Assembly: GCA_900321795.1 (NCBI GenBank)
Contig: ONXO01000031.1
Location: 1-13,895, forward strand
Direction: 5' to 3'
Length of the DNA: 13,895 nucleotides
Origin: an uncultured Eubacteriales bacterium
GTDB taxonomy: Bacteria; Bacillota_I; Bacilli_A; RF39; UBA660
Positions 13,701-13,895 of the stretch are shown here, one piece after another (the stretch's first letter is position 1; each line of letters begins with the position of its first letter). Below the pieces are notes generated by a model, which saw only the letters and a list, made by a program, of their open reading frames with translations, did not search any database and was not told the DNA's origin. Both the position numbers and the translations under genes were made by a program.

Positions 13701-13739
13701 TAAGAATAATAAAATAGTGGTTATTGTAAACCACTATTT
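13701..13739 (-). terminator. Terminator of the CdaR-like gene
   Basis: An 11-bp stem AAATAGTGGTT/AACCACTATTT (13739-13729 and 13722-13712) with a 6-base loop, followed on the minus strand by T-rich TATTATTCTTA. The TAG stop lies in the 5' arm. Confidence 0.7.
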
Positions 13740-13895
13740 ATTTGTAACTAAAACTTGTATATTTTTAATTTTAGAAGTATATGTAAATTTAACATCCTCA
13801 CCTGTTACAAATACAGGTACAGTATACATTCCAGCTTCGCTAATATTACTTAAATCTACATAGGCTTTTATAGTTTTGGAATCTATATCGTTTAA
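13734..13895 (-). CDS. cdaR: C-terminal end of a YbbR/CdaR-type protein (partial)
   Basis: The frame is open from the right edge to a TAG at 13736-13734, giving 53 residues. KTIKAYVDLSNISEAGMYTVPVF (residues 7-29) and the final strand KNIQVLVTNK match the end of YbbR repeats, whose pattern is 'v.v.vDls....G.y.v.V.v'. YbbR/CdaR is a membrane-anchored outside protein that regulates the diadenylate cyclase CdaA; cdaA and glmM usually lie beside it and would be outside the window to the right. It is the last gene of its unit because a terminator follows at once. The assignment rests on one repeat only. Confidence 0.65.
   Translation of the reverse strand, partial: LNDIDSKTIKAYVDLSNISEAGMYTVPVFVTGEDVKFTYTSKIKNIQVLVTNK

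Overview
The window is AT-rich DNA from a low-GC, single-membrane Firmicute-type bacterium (Bacilli or a Mollicutes-like relative; uncultured gut Bacilli are a reasonable guess, but the species cannot be named from sequence alone). The evidence is the dnaB-dnaI helicase-loading pair, a lipobox lipoprotein, a SipW-type signal on a surface protein, GGAGG-type ribosome binding sites and sigma-A-like promoters. TGG is used for Trp and dnaB ends in TGA, so the standard bacterial code (11) fits and the Mycoplasma code does not. All genes but one are on the minus strand. They are described below in transcription order, from high to low coordinates.

Right end, 13895 to 12351: the last 53 residues of a YbbR/CdaR-type protein (regulator of the c-di-AMP cyclase), a membrane PH-domain protein, and the only plus-strand gene, a DUF378 two-helix membrane protein. 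The two convergent genes are separated by two directional terminators.

Cell-surface block, 12350 to 8860: a LolA/RseB-fold lipoprotein, a membrane-anchored thioredoxin-fold protein with no cysteine, and a 599-residue SipW-signal surface protein. Each has its own promoter or terminator.

Replication block, 8734 to 6537: dnaB and dnaI, translationally coupled by an ATGA overlap, followed by a DUF5684-like membrane protein (6463 to 5819).

Envelope operon, 5728 to 3515: cdsA, rseP and a small membrane-anchored protein. cdsA makes CDP-diacylglycerol for phospholipids; rseP is an intramembrane protease.

Translation block, 3419 to 1188: an unrecognised 120-residue protein, argS, and tRNA-Arg(CCU) under its own consensus promoter.

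Left end, 1083 to 1: a NifU/IscU-like protein that has lost part of its cluster-binding site, coupled to one HTH regulator and followed by a second HTH regulator whose promoter holds a 7-bp inverted repeat (probable autoregulatory operator). This three-gene group is the best candidate for something undescribed.

A recurring feature is compaction: stop codons sit inside terminator hairpins, and at four junctions the -35 element of the next promoter lies in the loop or 3' arm of the upstream terminator. No mobile element, CRISPR array, rRNA or recognisable riboswitch was seen, and no gene-free stretch exceeds about 125 bases.
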